Shown here one piece after another: positions 1 to 8,408 of a stretch of 64,000 bases of DNA (the first letter of the stretch is position 1; each line of letters opens with the position of its first letter). This stretch comes from an uncultured Mycoplasmatota bacterium. GTDB taxonomy: Bacteria; Bacillota_I; Bacilli_A; RF39; UBA660. The notes below the pieces were generated by a model. That model saw nothing but the letters and a program-made list of their open reading frames with translations, searched no databases and was not told the origin of the DNA. The stretch lies in NCBI GenBank assembly GCA_937944975.1, contig CALEBF010000016.1:62001-126000 (forward strand), written 5' to 3'. Position numbers and translations under genes: made by a program.

Positions 1-1087
1 CATATACGGTTTGCGTCGCAGATGGGATGCGTATTTTTTGACCTACCGATAATATATCACTTGTTAAATTATTGTACTTTTTCAATTGATCTACAGTGAC
101 ATTATTTGCAAGTGCGATACGATAAAGAGAATCTCCAGGTTTCACAGTATAGACAACTTCCATTTCGCTTGTTGGCGGAATTGTACTTTTCGTTGGTATT
201 TTTAATTCCATTCCAACACTCAATAAATCGCTCACTAAATTATTAACTTGTTTTAATTGATCTACTGTAACTCCGTATTGTCGTGCGATTGCCCATAAAC
301 TATCCCCAGGAGCAACTACATATATAATGTCAGCTTCAGTACCATTATTGTCCTCAATAACAGATCTTGGTATCTTTAACACTTGGCCGATCGATAAAAC
401 ATTCGTCGTTAATTTATTTGCACTCTTTAACGCATCAACTGTAACATTATATCGTTTCGCAATACTCCAAAGACTATCTCCAGATTGTACTGTATAAGTT
501 CCAGGCTGTTGACCTTCAATTTCTAAATAACGTAAAACCGCATTCACAACTGCATTCGCATAATCCTCATAATTATTTTTCAACTGTTCTGGATCATCTT
601 TATTACTATCTAAAAAACCATATTCAACGATTACTGGCTGTGTCACTCCAGTATTCCTGTGGATAAAATAATAATCTTTTGATTGATCGCTAGGAAGCTT
701 CCTTTGATATGAATATCTAATATTTTGACCAGTTTTTTCGATTTCCTCTAAAATTAAATTTGCCAATACATCATTGTTACGAAGTGCATATATTACTTCT
801 GCTCCATCTGCCGTCGTCGCATCTGCATTAATGTGATTAGAAATGACTAACACATCTTCTCTATTACCAAATGCATTTAAAATTCGATTAACTCGTTCTG
901 TCGGATTTAATGTTTCATCTGTATCGCGCGTAATATAAACAGGAATCCCCAACGCTTTAAATCGATCATACATATACTGTGATATTTTTAAATTTAGATC
1001 TTTTTCTATGATGCCATTCCCAGTCGCTCCTGGATCGCTTCCTCCGTGTCCCGGATCAATGACAATTCCTCTAATTTCTGAGTTCAT
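1..1087 (-). CDS. N-acetylmuramoyl-L-alanine amidase with C-terminal LysM repeats (3' end outside window)
   Basis: Cleaves the amide bond between N-acetylmuramic acid and the stem peptide of peptidoglycan. Residues about 6-185 form an Amidase_3 zinc hydrolase: DPGHGG with H14, E28, H85 in SNHINADA and the catalytic E155 in VEYGF are all visible. Three LysM repeats follow at about 198-240, 254-297 and 310-355, each starting with a YTVQSGDSLW-like motif, and the frame is still open at base 1, so more may follow. The start is ATG 1087 with GAGGTG upstream. No signal peptide is visible, which is odd for a wall enzyme; release by lysis, a non-classical route or an endolysin-like role are possible. 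Family call is firm; the biological role is inferred. Confidence 0.93.
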   Translation of the reverse strand, partial: MNSEIRGIVIDPGHGGSDPGATGNGIIEKDLNLKISQYMYDRFKALGIPVYITRDTDETLNPTERVNRILNAFGNREDVLVISNHINADATTADGAEVIYALRNNDVLANLILEEIEKTGQNIRYSYQRKLPSDQSKDYYFIHRNTGVTQPVIVEYGFLDSNKDDPEQLKNNYEDYANAVVNAVLRYLEIEGQQPGTYTVQSGDSLWSIAKRYNVTVDALKSANKLTTNVLSIGQVLKIPRSVIEDNNGTEADIIYVVAPGDSLWAIARQYGVTVDQLKQVNNLVSDLLSVGMELKIPTKSTIPPTSEMEVVYTVKPGDSLYRIALANNVTVDQLKKYNNLTSDILSVGQKIRIPSATQTVY

Positions 1088-1352
1088 TTTTTCACCTCTA
1101 TAATATATATATTCGATGATAATGATTCGGGCACAAAAAGATTTTTGTCTATATTAAGCATGATGATCAAAAATAGCACATTCAATTGAACAAAAAACTT
1201 TTTTTCATTTTCACATTTAAAATTTTTACATCATCTTATTAGATAAAAATATATATAAATCTCAAAAATATCCATGTTAAAAATTGGTGTTTTATCCATT
1301 GTATAGTTTTAGCTATCAAAGACAAACTATCAATAGAAAGGAGGATAATCTG

Positions 1353-2105
1353 ATGAAATATAAAATATTATTAGCTCTTTTGTGCACTACCACTCTTTTC
1401 ATACCATTTGTAAAAATAAATGCGCAAGAAACGAAACTTGTTCATAATCAGGAAGAACTAAAAAAAGCAATTAACGATGAGAACATTTCAACTATCACAC
1501 TTGCAAACGATATTGAAACAACTGAAAAAATTAATATTCTAAGATCTGTTACAATCGATGGAAATAATCATACAATTAAATATATCGGACCTTTCGGGAA
1601 AGAGAATAATGCGGATTATACAGTATGGAATGGAATTTATGTACTTCAATTTTATAAAACATCGAGCACTTTGAAAAATATTAAGCTAACAGGTGGAAAT
1701 GGTGGTCTACTTGTAAATGGTGCAAAAGTCAACATCGAAGGTATTTTAGATGTTTCTGGAAACGGATTTGGTGGAATTGAACTTGGTCAAGGAAAAGATG
1801 TAAAAAGTACAGCTCATCTTGTTTTATCAAATTCAGCTTCTATTATCAACACGACCGAAACAGAAGATACTCCTACCTTATGGGTACCAAAAGATTCTAC
1901 AAATGTGATATTAGAAATGAACGGAATCCAACAAAATTTAAATGCCGGTAGTGAATTTTCTGTTCAAGAAATCAACACATTATTTCAAATACCTAATAAC
2001 CCAAATACTAGCGACATATCACTCTCGATTTTATTAGGTGGATTCATAAGTTTGATTCTATTTGGTTATAGTATCTATAAACTACAAGAAACTCATTCTG
2101 TCTGA
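1353..2105 (+). CDS. secreted beta-helix-like surface protein with NPNTS sortase signal
   Basis: A 250-residue exported protein of unknown function. Start is ATG 1353 with AAAGGAGG in front; the frame is open further upstream but without a ribosome binding site. Residues 1-25 are a signal peptide ending near NAQ. The body has repeated short strands such as ITLANDIETT and VTIDGNNHTI, typical of pectate-lyase-like right-handed beta-helices. The C-terminus carries NPNTS at 216-220, then a hydrophobic span and a short tail containing Lys, which reads as a class B sortase (NPxTS/N) sorting signal. A class B sortase gene lies directly convergent, so it is probably the anchoring enzyme. The ligand is unknown. 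Confidence 0.75.
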   Translation: MKYKILLALLCTTTLFIPFVKINAQETKLVHNQEELKKAINDENISTITLANDIETTEKINILRSVTIDGNNHTIKYIGPFGKENNADYTVWNGIYVLQFYKTSSTLKNIKLTGGNGGLLVNGAKVNIEGILDVSGNGFGGIELGQGKDVKSTAHLVLSNSASIINTTETEDTPTLWVPKDSTNVILEMNGIQQNLNAGSEFSVQEINTLFQIPNNPNTSDISLSILLGGFISLILFGYSIYKLQETHSV

Positions 2106-2113
2106 GTTTCTTG
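2085..2113. terminator. terminator between the surface protein and sortase genes
   Basis: An 11-bp perfect stem (2085-2095 with 2103-2113) and a 7-nt loop, followed by TTTT on the plus strand. It covers both converging stop codons, so the two genes overlap by 13 bp inside the hairpin. The T run is good only on the plus strand. Confidence 0.8.
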
Positions 2114-2815
2114 TTTTATTAACTTCGCATGTACCACAATTCTCATACCATAATCATTCTCACATGTCGAAAGAGTTAGTATGCGATCATTCACGTTCAC
2201 TTGTTGTTGAAAATCTAAATAACTCCGACCCAGTATTGTATGAATAAACGATTCAAATTCTTTATCAGTTCTAAAACTATTTTGTAAATAGTATCTTTCT
2301 TTTTCAATCCTATAAACACTAAATATTTGAAATACCTTATCCTCTTGTGGTGTTGAAAGATAGATCAAATGATGCTCTTCATTTCGAAAAAAATCCGAAT
2401 CAAGCAAACTTCTCAAACTTCCTAACATCTCACCGTTCCATAACCCATGTCCATAAATGATACTATTTTGATTTAATCTATTTAAATTGTTACGAAAATC
2501 AGAAAAAATCCATCCATAACGATTCTTAGTTTGATCAAAAGAATGTGTTAGATAATAAGAATTATCTTCTGACTGTACAATGGGATAATCTATTTTTGTT
2601 CCTTTTATTTTAATCCAAGCTACTGTATCTGAATTTTCATTTACCAAATACTCCCAATCAATATTGGAAACACTTTTTTTGTGCACAAGTTCCTTTTTTA
2701 AATTTCCCATATGTTTTTGATCTTTTGTATCCATTAATAACCAGTAAAATATTAACAGCAAAAAACATAAAGACACGAATAATAAAACAATATATACTTT
2801 TTTGTGCTTCATCAT
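2093..2815 (-). CDS. srtB: class B sortase
   Basis: Membrane-anchored cysteine transpeptidase that joins surface proteins to the cell wall. With ATG 2815 it has 240 residues: a transmembrane helix at about 8-28, then the sortase barrel. The triad is visible: H123 in IYGHG, C218 in TLSTC and R225 in MRIVVHAK. The helix-rich insertion before the Cys motif (about 150-205) and the DTVAWIKI start of the domain fit class B. A TTG at 2833 extends the frame by six residues; neither start has a strong ribosome binding site. The convergent neighbour carries NPNTS, the kind of motif class B enzymes use, so the pair is likely enzyme and substrate. Confidence 0.9.
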   Translation of the reverse strand: MMKHKKVYIVLLFVSLCFLLLIFYWLLMDTKDQKHMGNLKKELVHKKSVSNIDWEYLVNENSDTVAWIKIKGTKIDYPIVQSEDNSYYLTHSFDQTKNRYGWIFSDFRNNLNRLNQNSIIYGHGLWNGEMLGSLRSLLDSDFFRNEEHHLIYLSTPQEDKVFQIFSVYRIEKERYYLQNSFRTDKEFESFIHTILGRSYLDFQQQVNVNDRILTLSTCENDYGMRIVVHAKLIKQETQTE

Positions 2816-2867
2816 CTTACCACAAGCTTTCAATATTATTGTTCGCGATCTTTTAAAAAATATGTAT

Positions 2868-2892
2868 TAAAAAAGCTTGCTGTTTAGCAAGC
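2868..2892 (-). terminator. Rho-independent terminator of the pyruvyltransferase gene
   Basis: A 7-bp stem (2875-2881 with 2886-2892), 4-nt loop and a T6 run on the minus strand. It begins within the last codons of the gene, so stop codon and hairpin overlap. Confidence 0.85.
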
Positions 2893-4998
2893 AATGTATT
2901 CTTTCGATGTATCGTTTGAGAACTCGTTATTTTTCTGTAAATATTCATATCCTTGATGCTCCACCAATAAGATTAAAACTCTTTCTACCGCATGAGCAAA
3001 CGTTCCATCTCTTTGACCATCTTCTAGTACAAAGTCATCTTTATCAAACGCTTCAAATAAAGGTGCTATCGCACTTGTTTTTGCCCAAAACATACTTCCA
3101 GCTGGAAAGACATTTTGAAATGGTTCTTCAATATGCATTCTTTCACATAAAAGATCTAGTTTTTCTTGGCAACTTCCGATCCCCATCATATGTTTCACTT
3201 CTTCAAATGTCTCTGGGAAAATCATACCAACCTTTTTATTTTTCTCAAATTGATAAAAGATTGACTTAATATTTTGAGAATTTCCCAATAAATGATGATA
3301 CAAATATCTTCTCCAGTCGTCTCCAAACGAACTATAATTGCTCTTCTTTGTATGAAGATGACATATATAATCATATGATAGAATGCGTTTTTTCATTTGC
3401 TGTAGAAAAGGATAAATATCACGTCCTCTATTTTCAAATACTTCCACAGTTAATTTTTCATTAAAGTGCATCTTTTGAAAATATTCTGTAATAATTTCTT
3501 TTTTTAATTTACTATCTGTCGATATATACAAATCATATGCATATGGCATTTCTGATAAGTTCTGATATATTTCATCCAATAATTCAGGATAATATATGTG
3601 AACTTGTATAGCAATCTTTTTATCGATATTCTCTAAAAAACGTTTGTTGGAAGATCTAGGGCGAAGTACCTTATGTTTTATACCAGAAATTGCACCAACA
3701 CTTTTTCGAAGTGGTGCGGTAATACGGAAGCTCTTACTGTTGATTACGTGCTGAAGTTCCGTAGAAACTCCAACGTTTTCCTGTTGTAAATAATAATTCA
3801 TATTTTCATAATGTTCATTTTGATCCAAAATCTCATAAATATAATCCAACAGATCATATTCAAAAAAACTCTCTTGTTTACTTTCTTTGGATTCCATCAC
3901 ATTTGCAATTGTATCAAAGTGTTCCTGAATACGTTTTTTAATTTTTTTATTTTCTTCAAATGTTTGCTCGTGAAATTTCAATTTATAAGTAATGAGACAT
4001 GATTTAATATCATTCACCTCTAAATCTTCTTTGTTCACTAATTTTAAAAATCCTCTTACTTTTACTAAGTGTTCTACATTGATCGCCAAAACAGGAACAT
4101 CGTAAGTATGACTTGTGATAATGCCATGCAAACTCGTTCCGATAAATCCTTGACTGGATGCAGCAACACTCAACATATCATAAGGGTGAAGTTTTTCTTT
4201 CAAAAGGGAAATCTTCTTATTTTTGGGATCGATCAACTTTTGACAAAATTCTATATCGTTGTGTACATAACCAATTGGCATCACTAAAACATGCTTCTTT
4301 TCTACCTTTGTGATATACTCCAAAAGTTCTTTTACTTTTTCAATGTATAATTCTTGATTCTCATTGATTATTTTCGTTTGAAAAACAATATAGTTTTTTA
4401 ATTTCGGAACTAATTTCTTCTCTTGTAGCTTTTTAAAATTCACTTGCAATTCCTCTTTAGGATAAATTTCCGAAATAATATTAATTGTATCTGGAACAAC
4501 CTTACATTTGTCTTTATATCTATCCCCTAACAAATTTTTAGATGTTTGATCCCTCACACTTAAATACTTGACGCGATCTAAAAGTAAATTCGTAAATTTC
4601 AACTGTCCCTCATGAAATTGAAACGGAACACCTGGTGCGTTAAATACAATATTAATATTGTATTTTATTCCTAATAAAATAGGAATTTGCCACATACTGT
4701 AAGCAGTCTCATAAGACGATTGGTATGTTCTAACTACCATTTTATCCAATCGAATCGTGTCGCCACCACCGATTACGATCATGTCAATCCCTTTGGTTTG
4801 AATCACATGTTCTAGCTCTCTAATTGAATAAACTTTATTTCCATAAAAAGGTCTCTCTCCACCATTTGGTGAAAAAAGAAAGAGCTCTTTGATCTTTATA
4901 CGTTTGGAAAGTTCCTCTTCTAACACTGTCGGAAACAGCAAATCTCCGTAATTTTCTACATCAAAAGATCCTATTTGTGCTACATTATATTCTTTCAT
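2884..4998 (-). CDS. polysaccharide pyruvyl transferase / RgpF-like fusion protein
   Basis: A 704-residue two-domain protein that probably builds or decorates a surface polysaccharide. The first 330 residues look like a polysaccharide pyruvyl transferase: an IGSFDVENYGD start, the IVIGGGD motif, VRDQTS and GTSLHGIITS. Residues from about 460 on match the rhamnan synthesis protein F family: VHIYYPELLDEIY, FENRGRDIYPFL and HLHTKKS followed by a WRRYL stretch. A linker of about 100 residues joins them. Start ATG 4998 is chosen because GGTGG sits 7 nt upstream; ATG 5010 in the same frame has no clear site. The gene stands alone, with no other glycan genes nearby, so its polymer cannot be named. 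Confidence 0.85.
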   Translation of the reverse strand: MKEYNVAQIGSFDVENYGDLLFPTVLEEELSKRIKIKELFLFSPNGGERPFYGNKVYSIRELEHVIQTKGIDMIVIGGGDTIRLDKMVVRTYQSSYETAYSMWQIPILLGIKYNINIVFNAPGVPFQFHEGQLKFTNLLLDRVKYLSVRDQTSKNLLGDRYKDKCKVVPDTINIISEIYPKEELQVNFKKLQEKKLVPKLKNYIVFQTKIINENQELYIEKVKELLEYITKVEKKHVLVMPIGYVHNDIEFCQKLIDPKNKKISLLKEKLHPYDMLSVAASSQGFIGTSLHGIITSHTYDVPVLAINVEHLVKVRGFLKLVNKEDLEVNDIKSCLITYKLKFHEQTFEENKKIKKRIQEHFDTIANVMESKESKQESFFEYDLLDYIYEILDQNEHYENMNYYLQQENVGVSTELQHVINSKSFRITAPLRKSVGAISGIKHKVLRPRSSNKRFLENIDKKIAIQVHIYYPELLDEIYQNLSEMPYAYDLYISTDSKLKKEIITEYFQKMHFNEKLTVEVFENRGRDIYPFLQQMKKRILSYDYICHLHTKKSNYSSFGDDWRRYLYHHLLGNSQNIKSIFYQFEKNKKVGMIFPETFEEVKHMMGIGSCQEKLDLLCERMHIEEPFQNVFPAGSMFWAKTSAIAPLFEAFDKDDFVLEDGQRDGTFAHAVERVLILLVEHQGYEYLQKNNEFSNDTSKEYIAC

Positions 4999-5107
4999 AA
5001 TTACCACCATTCTATGTATTAACCCTATCTCGATGATTCAATCTCTAATATAAGTATAACATTGAAAGAAGTAATTTCAAAGAAATAAGACCAAATTATA
5101 AGCCAGT

Positions 5108-6292
5108 TTATTCATTTTTTTCTTCTTTTGTTTGCCTCTGTTCATCCCAACCTATTACAATCGTACTCGCATTCTTTGTATGGCTCAATCTCTCATAAAA
5201 TAATAACTTATCCCCCGTAAAAACAGACACAAATATTTGAAAAATACAACTAATGTATAAAATCATCAATAATGTAATGATCCCTAGTAAAAATAATTGT
5301 AAAAACAAAACTTGCCCTGATAAATGTGCTAACAATGATAATACGACAAATGGCGCGGGGAGAATCACAAAATATAAAATTCCATAACGTACAAGACAAT
5401 GATACCACTTGACATTTTGATTTTCGTCCGTTACTACACGTAATTTTAATATATTCTTCCCCACTGTTTTCCCATGCCATAAAGGTAATAAAATCATAAA
5501 ATATATGATAATTGCACAAACATACTCACTTGACATTCCTAATACATTAAAAAATTTATCTAGTCCTTGCAAACAATTGGGGAGTGTAATTAAGGAAGTT
5601 AATATTACAATAATGATAATATCGATTCCAAATGCAATCATTCTTCTTGTAAACGTTACATGTCTTCCCTTTTCGTATGAAATTTGATCCAATTTATCCT
5701 TCGTTGGAAGAATCCATGAAAATAATGGTGTTACAAGATATCCTAGTACTCCACCAAACGTATTGATCATTAAATCATCGACATCGAACAATCGATAGCC
5801 ACGTGGGTAAACTCCATATAAACCTGTTAATTGTGTGAATTCAAAAAATAAACTTAATAAAAACGTTAGCCCTATCGTTTCTAATAAATTTCTTTTAAAA
5901 TAATAACGCAAATAAATCCCGAATGGTAAAGTCATTAAAATATTATATAATACTTGATAAATTGCTGGATTATTAACTATCTCCACATAAGTATGTATAT
6001 CATTCCAAACAATATGTGTTTCGTTGATCCAATCAACAATAAACTGAAAAGGAATCAGTTGCGTTGTAGGTGTTGTATAATGGGCAACTTCATCGATTGG
6101 AGGAAGGGGAAGAATCACTAAAAAATATGCGTTCATCAAATATAGTATAAAAGAATACACGATAATAGTTCTTAAAGCTGGAATGGCCCCAAACTTACGA
6201 TATTGATATAACATGTATGGAAAAGTAAACAAAAATGCGATAAATGGAAATACTAAAAAAGCTGTTTGAATTGGAATTATATAATCATGCAT
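5108..6292 (-). CDS. VanZ-like / RDD domain membrane protein
   Basis: A 394-residue polytopic membrane protein made of two domains. Residues 1-200 match the VanZ family (the family named after the teicoplanin-resistance accessory protein), with helices around 8-28, 38-60, 110-130 and the FEFTQL and FDVDDLMINTFGG motifs typical of it. Residues 215-375 are an RDD domain: RRMIAFGIDIIII at the start and HGKTVGKNILKLRVV later. This fusion is known in Firmicutes but its function is not established. The start has GAGAGGTG upstream. It is separated from both neighbours by about 100 bp and looks monocistronic. Confidence 0.85.
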   Translation of the reverse strand: MHDYIIPIQTAFLVFPFIAFLFTFPYMLYQYRKFGAIPALRTIIVYSFILYLMNAYFLVILPLPPIDEVAHYTTPTTQLIPFQFIVDWINETHIVWNDIHTYVEIVNNPAIYQVLYNILMTLPFGIYLRYYFKRNLLETIGLTFLLSLFFEFTQLTGLYGVYPRGYRLFDVDDLMINTFGGVLGYLVTPLFSWILPTKDKLDQISYEKGRHVTFTRRMIAFGIDIIIIVILTSLITLPNCLQGLDKFFNVLGMSSEYVCAIIIYFMILLPLWHGKTVGKNILKLRVVTDENQNVKWYHCLVRYGILYFVILPAPFVVLSLLAHLSGQVLFLQLFLLGIITLLMILYISCIFQIFVSVFTGDKLLFYERLSHTKNASTIVIGWDEQRQTKEEKNE

Positions 6293-6419
6293 ACTACTAC
6301 ACCTCTCAAATCATTACGACTTCATTATGTCACATTTTTTCTTCTAGGTATAGTAAATTAAGGTAATATGACAAAATTGTTATATTTGAAAACAATTACC
6401 ATAAATTCATATTAAAACA

Positions 6420-6701
6420 TTATTTTTGATTGTATTGTCTGACATGGCTCATTTTCTCTACTATTTTCTCATCTCGGTCAAAATTCATAAATAATTGATA
6501 AGGTTCAATATTTAAAGAGCGAGCAATATTTTCTATTTTCGTAATCGTTGGACAGTGTAGACCTCTTTCTACGTCCGTAATATATCGTGAACTTAATTTG
6601 CTTAATTCTGCTAGCTTTTCTTGAGAATAATTATTTAAATATCGATAATACTTAATATTAAAAATCAATAATTCTCTTAAACTACTAAACTGTAATCTCA
6701 T
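6420..6701 (-). CDS. XRE-family helix-turn-helix regulator
   Basis: A 93-residue DNA-binding protein with a Cro/C1-type helix-turn-helix over about residues 16-70: the run NNYSQEKLAELSKLSSRYI, then ERGLHCPTITKIENIARSL. Only a short charged tail follows, so it is a minimal repressor-type regulator without a ligand domain. Start ATG 6701 has GGAGGG 5 nt upstream; an in-frame start at 6716 lacks a site. It is divergent from the FxLYD lipoprotein-like gene, and the space between them holds a direct repeat that could be its operator. Confidence 0.88.
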   Translation of the reverse strand: MRLQFSSLRELLIFNIKYYRYLNNYSQEKLAELSKLSSRYITDVERGLHCPTITKIENIARSLNIEPYQLFMNFDRDEKIVEKMSHVRQYNQK

Positions 6702-6728
6702 TATATCCCTCCACATAAGGTATGATAT

Positions 6729-6786
6729 TATTTACTGCAAAATATTCACACGAACTATTTACTGCAAGATTGTTTTAGGATATAAT
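6729..6786 (+). promoter_or_regulatory. promoter with candidate XRE operator (direct repeat)
   Basis: The 12-mer TATTTACTGCAA occurs twice, at 6729-6740 and 6756-6767, 27 bp apart. The second copy contains the -35 element TTTACT (6758-6763), spaced 17 bp from a perfect -10 TATAAT (6781-6786) that drives the plus-strand gene at 6810. A repressor bound to the repeats would cover the promoter. Operator function is inferred. Confidence 0.65.
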
Positions 6787-6809
6787 AGATGTGAAAGGAG
6801 AGGAAAAAC

Positions 6810-7226
6810 ATGAACAAAAAGAAGCTTCCTACATGGGCAATTGTAATAATAGCAATTTTTGTAGTGGCAATCATAGGAGGTGCTCTAGGAACAGGTGATT
6901 CTGATACACAAGATTCTAAAGAACAAACTGGTACTACTACTGTTAAAAAAGAAGGTTTGGAGTTAGAAGAAGGTCATACTGGAGCTTTAGACGAATACGG
7001 AATAGCTTATTATATTGATGGATACGTAAAAAACAACTCTGATAAAGAATATTCTTATGTACAAATAGAATTCATAACTTATGATAGCGAAGGTAACACC
7101 TTAGGAACATGTATAGACAACAATAGTGGTTTAGAATCAAACGGAAGATGGAAATTCAAAGCTATGTGCACAAGCGAAGTAGATAAAATTGCTAGCTATA
7201 AACTTAAAGAAATCACAAAATGGTAA
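6810..7226 (+). CDS. FxLYD-domain membrane-anchored protein
   Basis: A 138-residue protein with an N-terminal transmembrane anchor (about 9-28), a polar linker rich in Ser, Thr, Asp and Gln, and an extracellular beta domain from about 55. The core ending in YVQIEFITYDSEGNTLGT matches the FxLYD family (an immunoglobulin-like extracytoplasmic fold found in Firmicutes), whose function is not established. The ATG follows AAAGGAGAGG. It has its own promoter and terminator, and is probably controlled by the divergent XRE regulator. Two Cys residues near the end could form a disulfide. Confidence 0.75.
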   Translation: MNKKKLPTWAIVIIAIFVVAIIGGALGTGDSDTQDSKEQTGTTTVKKEGLELEEGHTGALDEYGIAYYIDGYVKNNSDKEYSYVQIEFITYDSEGNTLGTCIDNNSGLESNGRWKFKAMCTSEVDKIASYKLKEITKW

Positions 7227-7234
7227 GTGGGTAT

Positions 7235-7258
7235 AAAGGCAAATCGATTGCCTTTTTT
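7235..7258 (+). terminator. Rho-independent terminator
   Basis: An 8-bp stem (7235-7242 with 7248-7255) and 5-nt loop, running into T6, right after the FxLYD gene. Confidence 0.88.
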
Positions 7259-7285
7259 ATTTGCTACTTTGTTTATTTTACACAA

Positions 7286-7308
7286 CAAAAAAAGAGCTCT
7301 AGGCTCTT
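7286..7308 (-). terminator. Rho-independent terminator of the HtrA-like gene
   Basis: A 6-bp stem (7292-7297 with 7303-7308) and a T run of about 8 on the minus strand. It overlaps the stop codon of the protease gene. Confidence 0.82.
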
Positions 7309-8398
7309 ATAAACTTTTTGTTAGCTTTATCGTTGCTTCGTGTTTATCATTTCCGCGGTAATATTCAACTGTAACGGTATTCCCCATACCAGCTTTATAG
7401 ACTAAATATTTGAAATGAGCAGCATCTTTTATTTCTGTTCCATCTACTGCTACAATCACATCTCCTGACTTTAAACCTGCTGCATCAGCCGGAGTGTCTT
7501 GCTCTACATTGACAATGACAATACCTTGATCAAATTCTCTTTCTAAGCGAATTCTGTTACGCAACAAAGTATATGTATTTGATACGTCAACCGTTTCAAT
7601 TCCTACTACAGGCCTTTGAATCTCTTCACCTTTTTCTAGTGCATCTAATTCACTTTCAACAATTTCGATTGGAATTGCAAACCCCATTCCTTCAATTTCA
7701 TCCTTAACAAGTTTTAAAGAATTCATTCCGATGACTTCTCCATTCATATTCACGAGAGGTCCTCCACTGTTTCCTGGATTGATTGCTGCATCTGTTTGAA
7801 GTAATTCCATCATAAAGTCATCACCTGTACTAAGAGTAACTGTCACAGTACGATCTTTTCCTGATAAAATTCCTTTCGTTACCGTACCACGATAATCGCT
7901 TCCCATAGGAGAACCCACTGTAAACACAGTATCTCCTAATTGAGATTCAGTACTATCTCCTAAAATGGCAACTTGTTTTACGGCCGTTGCGTCAATTGCC
8001 AACACTGCAATATCTGCATAAACATCCGTCCCAAGCACTTTAGCCTCGATCTCCTCACCATCTGAGTTAATGACACGCACAGATGTCGAATTTTCTACGA
8101 CGTGCTGATTGGTTACGATATATCCGCTATTATCGTCCTTTTTGTATGCAAAACCAGTTCCTGTTCCTACTAAAGTATTTCCCCTATAAGATTCGATGAC
8201 ATAAACAGCATCGTATACTTTAGAAATCGCACTTTGAATGGTATCTGACTCTTCTATCGTTACATTCTTTTTATCGTTATAAACTAAATCTGTCGTAGTA
8301 CTTTCTTTTGGAATATAATATACAACCGCAATCGTTCCTATAATTCCTGCAAAAAGTGCAACAATGATAGAGCTAATATAGATTGCTTTTTGTTTCAT
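7307..8398 (-). CDS. HtrA/DegP-like membrane serine protease with PDZ domain
   Basis: Trypsin-like quality-control protease acting outside the membrane. The 363 residues run: transmembrane helix 7-29, protease domain about 50-250, PDZ domain about 265-355. The catalytic triad is visible as H99 (TNQHVVEN), D129 (YADIAVL) and S211 (GNSGGPL). This is the single-anchor, single-PDZ layout of Firmicutes HtrA proteins. TTAGGAGGG precedes the ATG. The gene follows the Abi gene by 10 nt and probably shares its transcript, with a terminator at its end. Confidence 0.93.
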   Translation of the reverse strand: MKQKAIYISSIIVALFAGIIGTIAVVYYIPKESTTTDLVYNDKKNVTIEESDTIQSAISKVYDAVYVIESYRGNTLVGTGTGFAYKKDDNSGYIVTNQHVVENSTSVRVINSDGEEIEAKVLGTDVYADIAVLAIDATAVKQVAILGDSTESQLGDTVFTVGSPMGSDYRGTVTKGILSGKDRTVTVTLSTGDDFMMELLQTDAAINPGNSGGPLVNMNGEVIGMNSLKLVKDEIEGMGFAIPIEIVESELDALEKGEEIQRPVVGIETVDVSNTYTLLRNRIRLEREFDQGIVIVNVEQDTPADAAGLKSGDVIVAVDGTEIKDAAHFKYLVYKAGMGNTVTVEYYRGNDKHEATIKLTKSL

Positions 8399-8408
8399 AT
8401 CTTCCCTC

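Noticed and set aside
1131..1147. AT-rich palindrome between the amidase and surface-protein genes
   Set aside because: Short stem with 2-nt loop in an AT-rich gap, no clear role as terminator or operator.
2062..2247. Plus-strand 61-residue ORF
   Set aside because: Overlaps the surface-protein end and is antisense to the sortase.
2877..3269. Plus-strand 130-residue ORF
   Set aside because: Antisense to the pyruvyltransferase-RgpF gene, which has clear family motifs.
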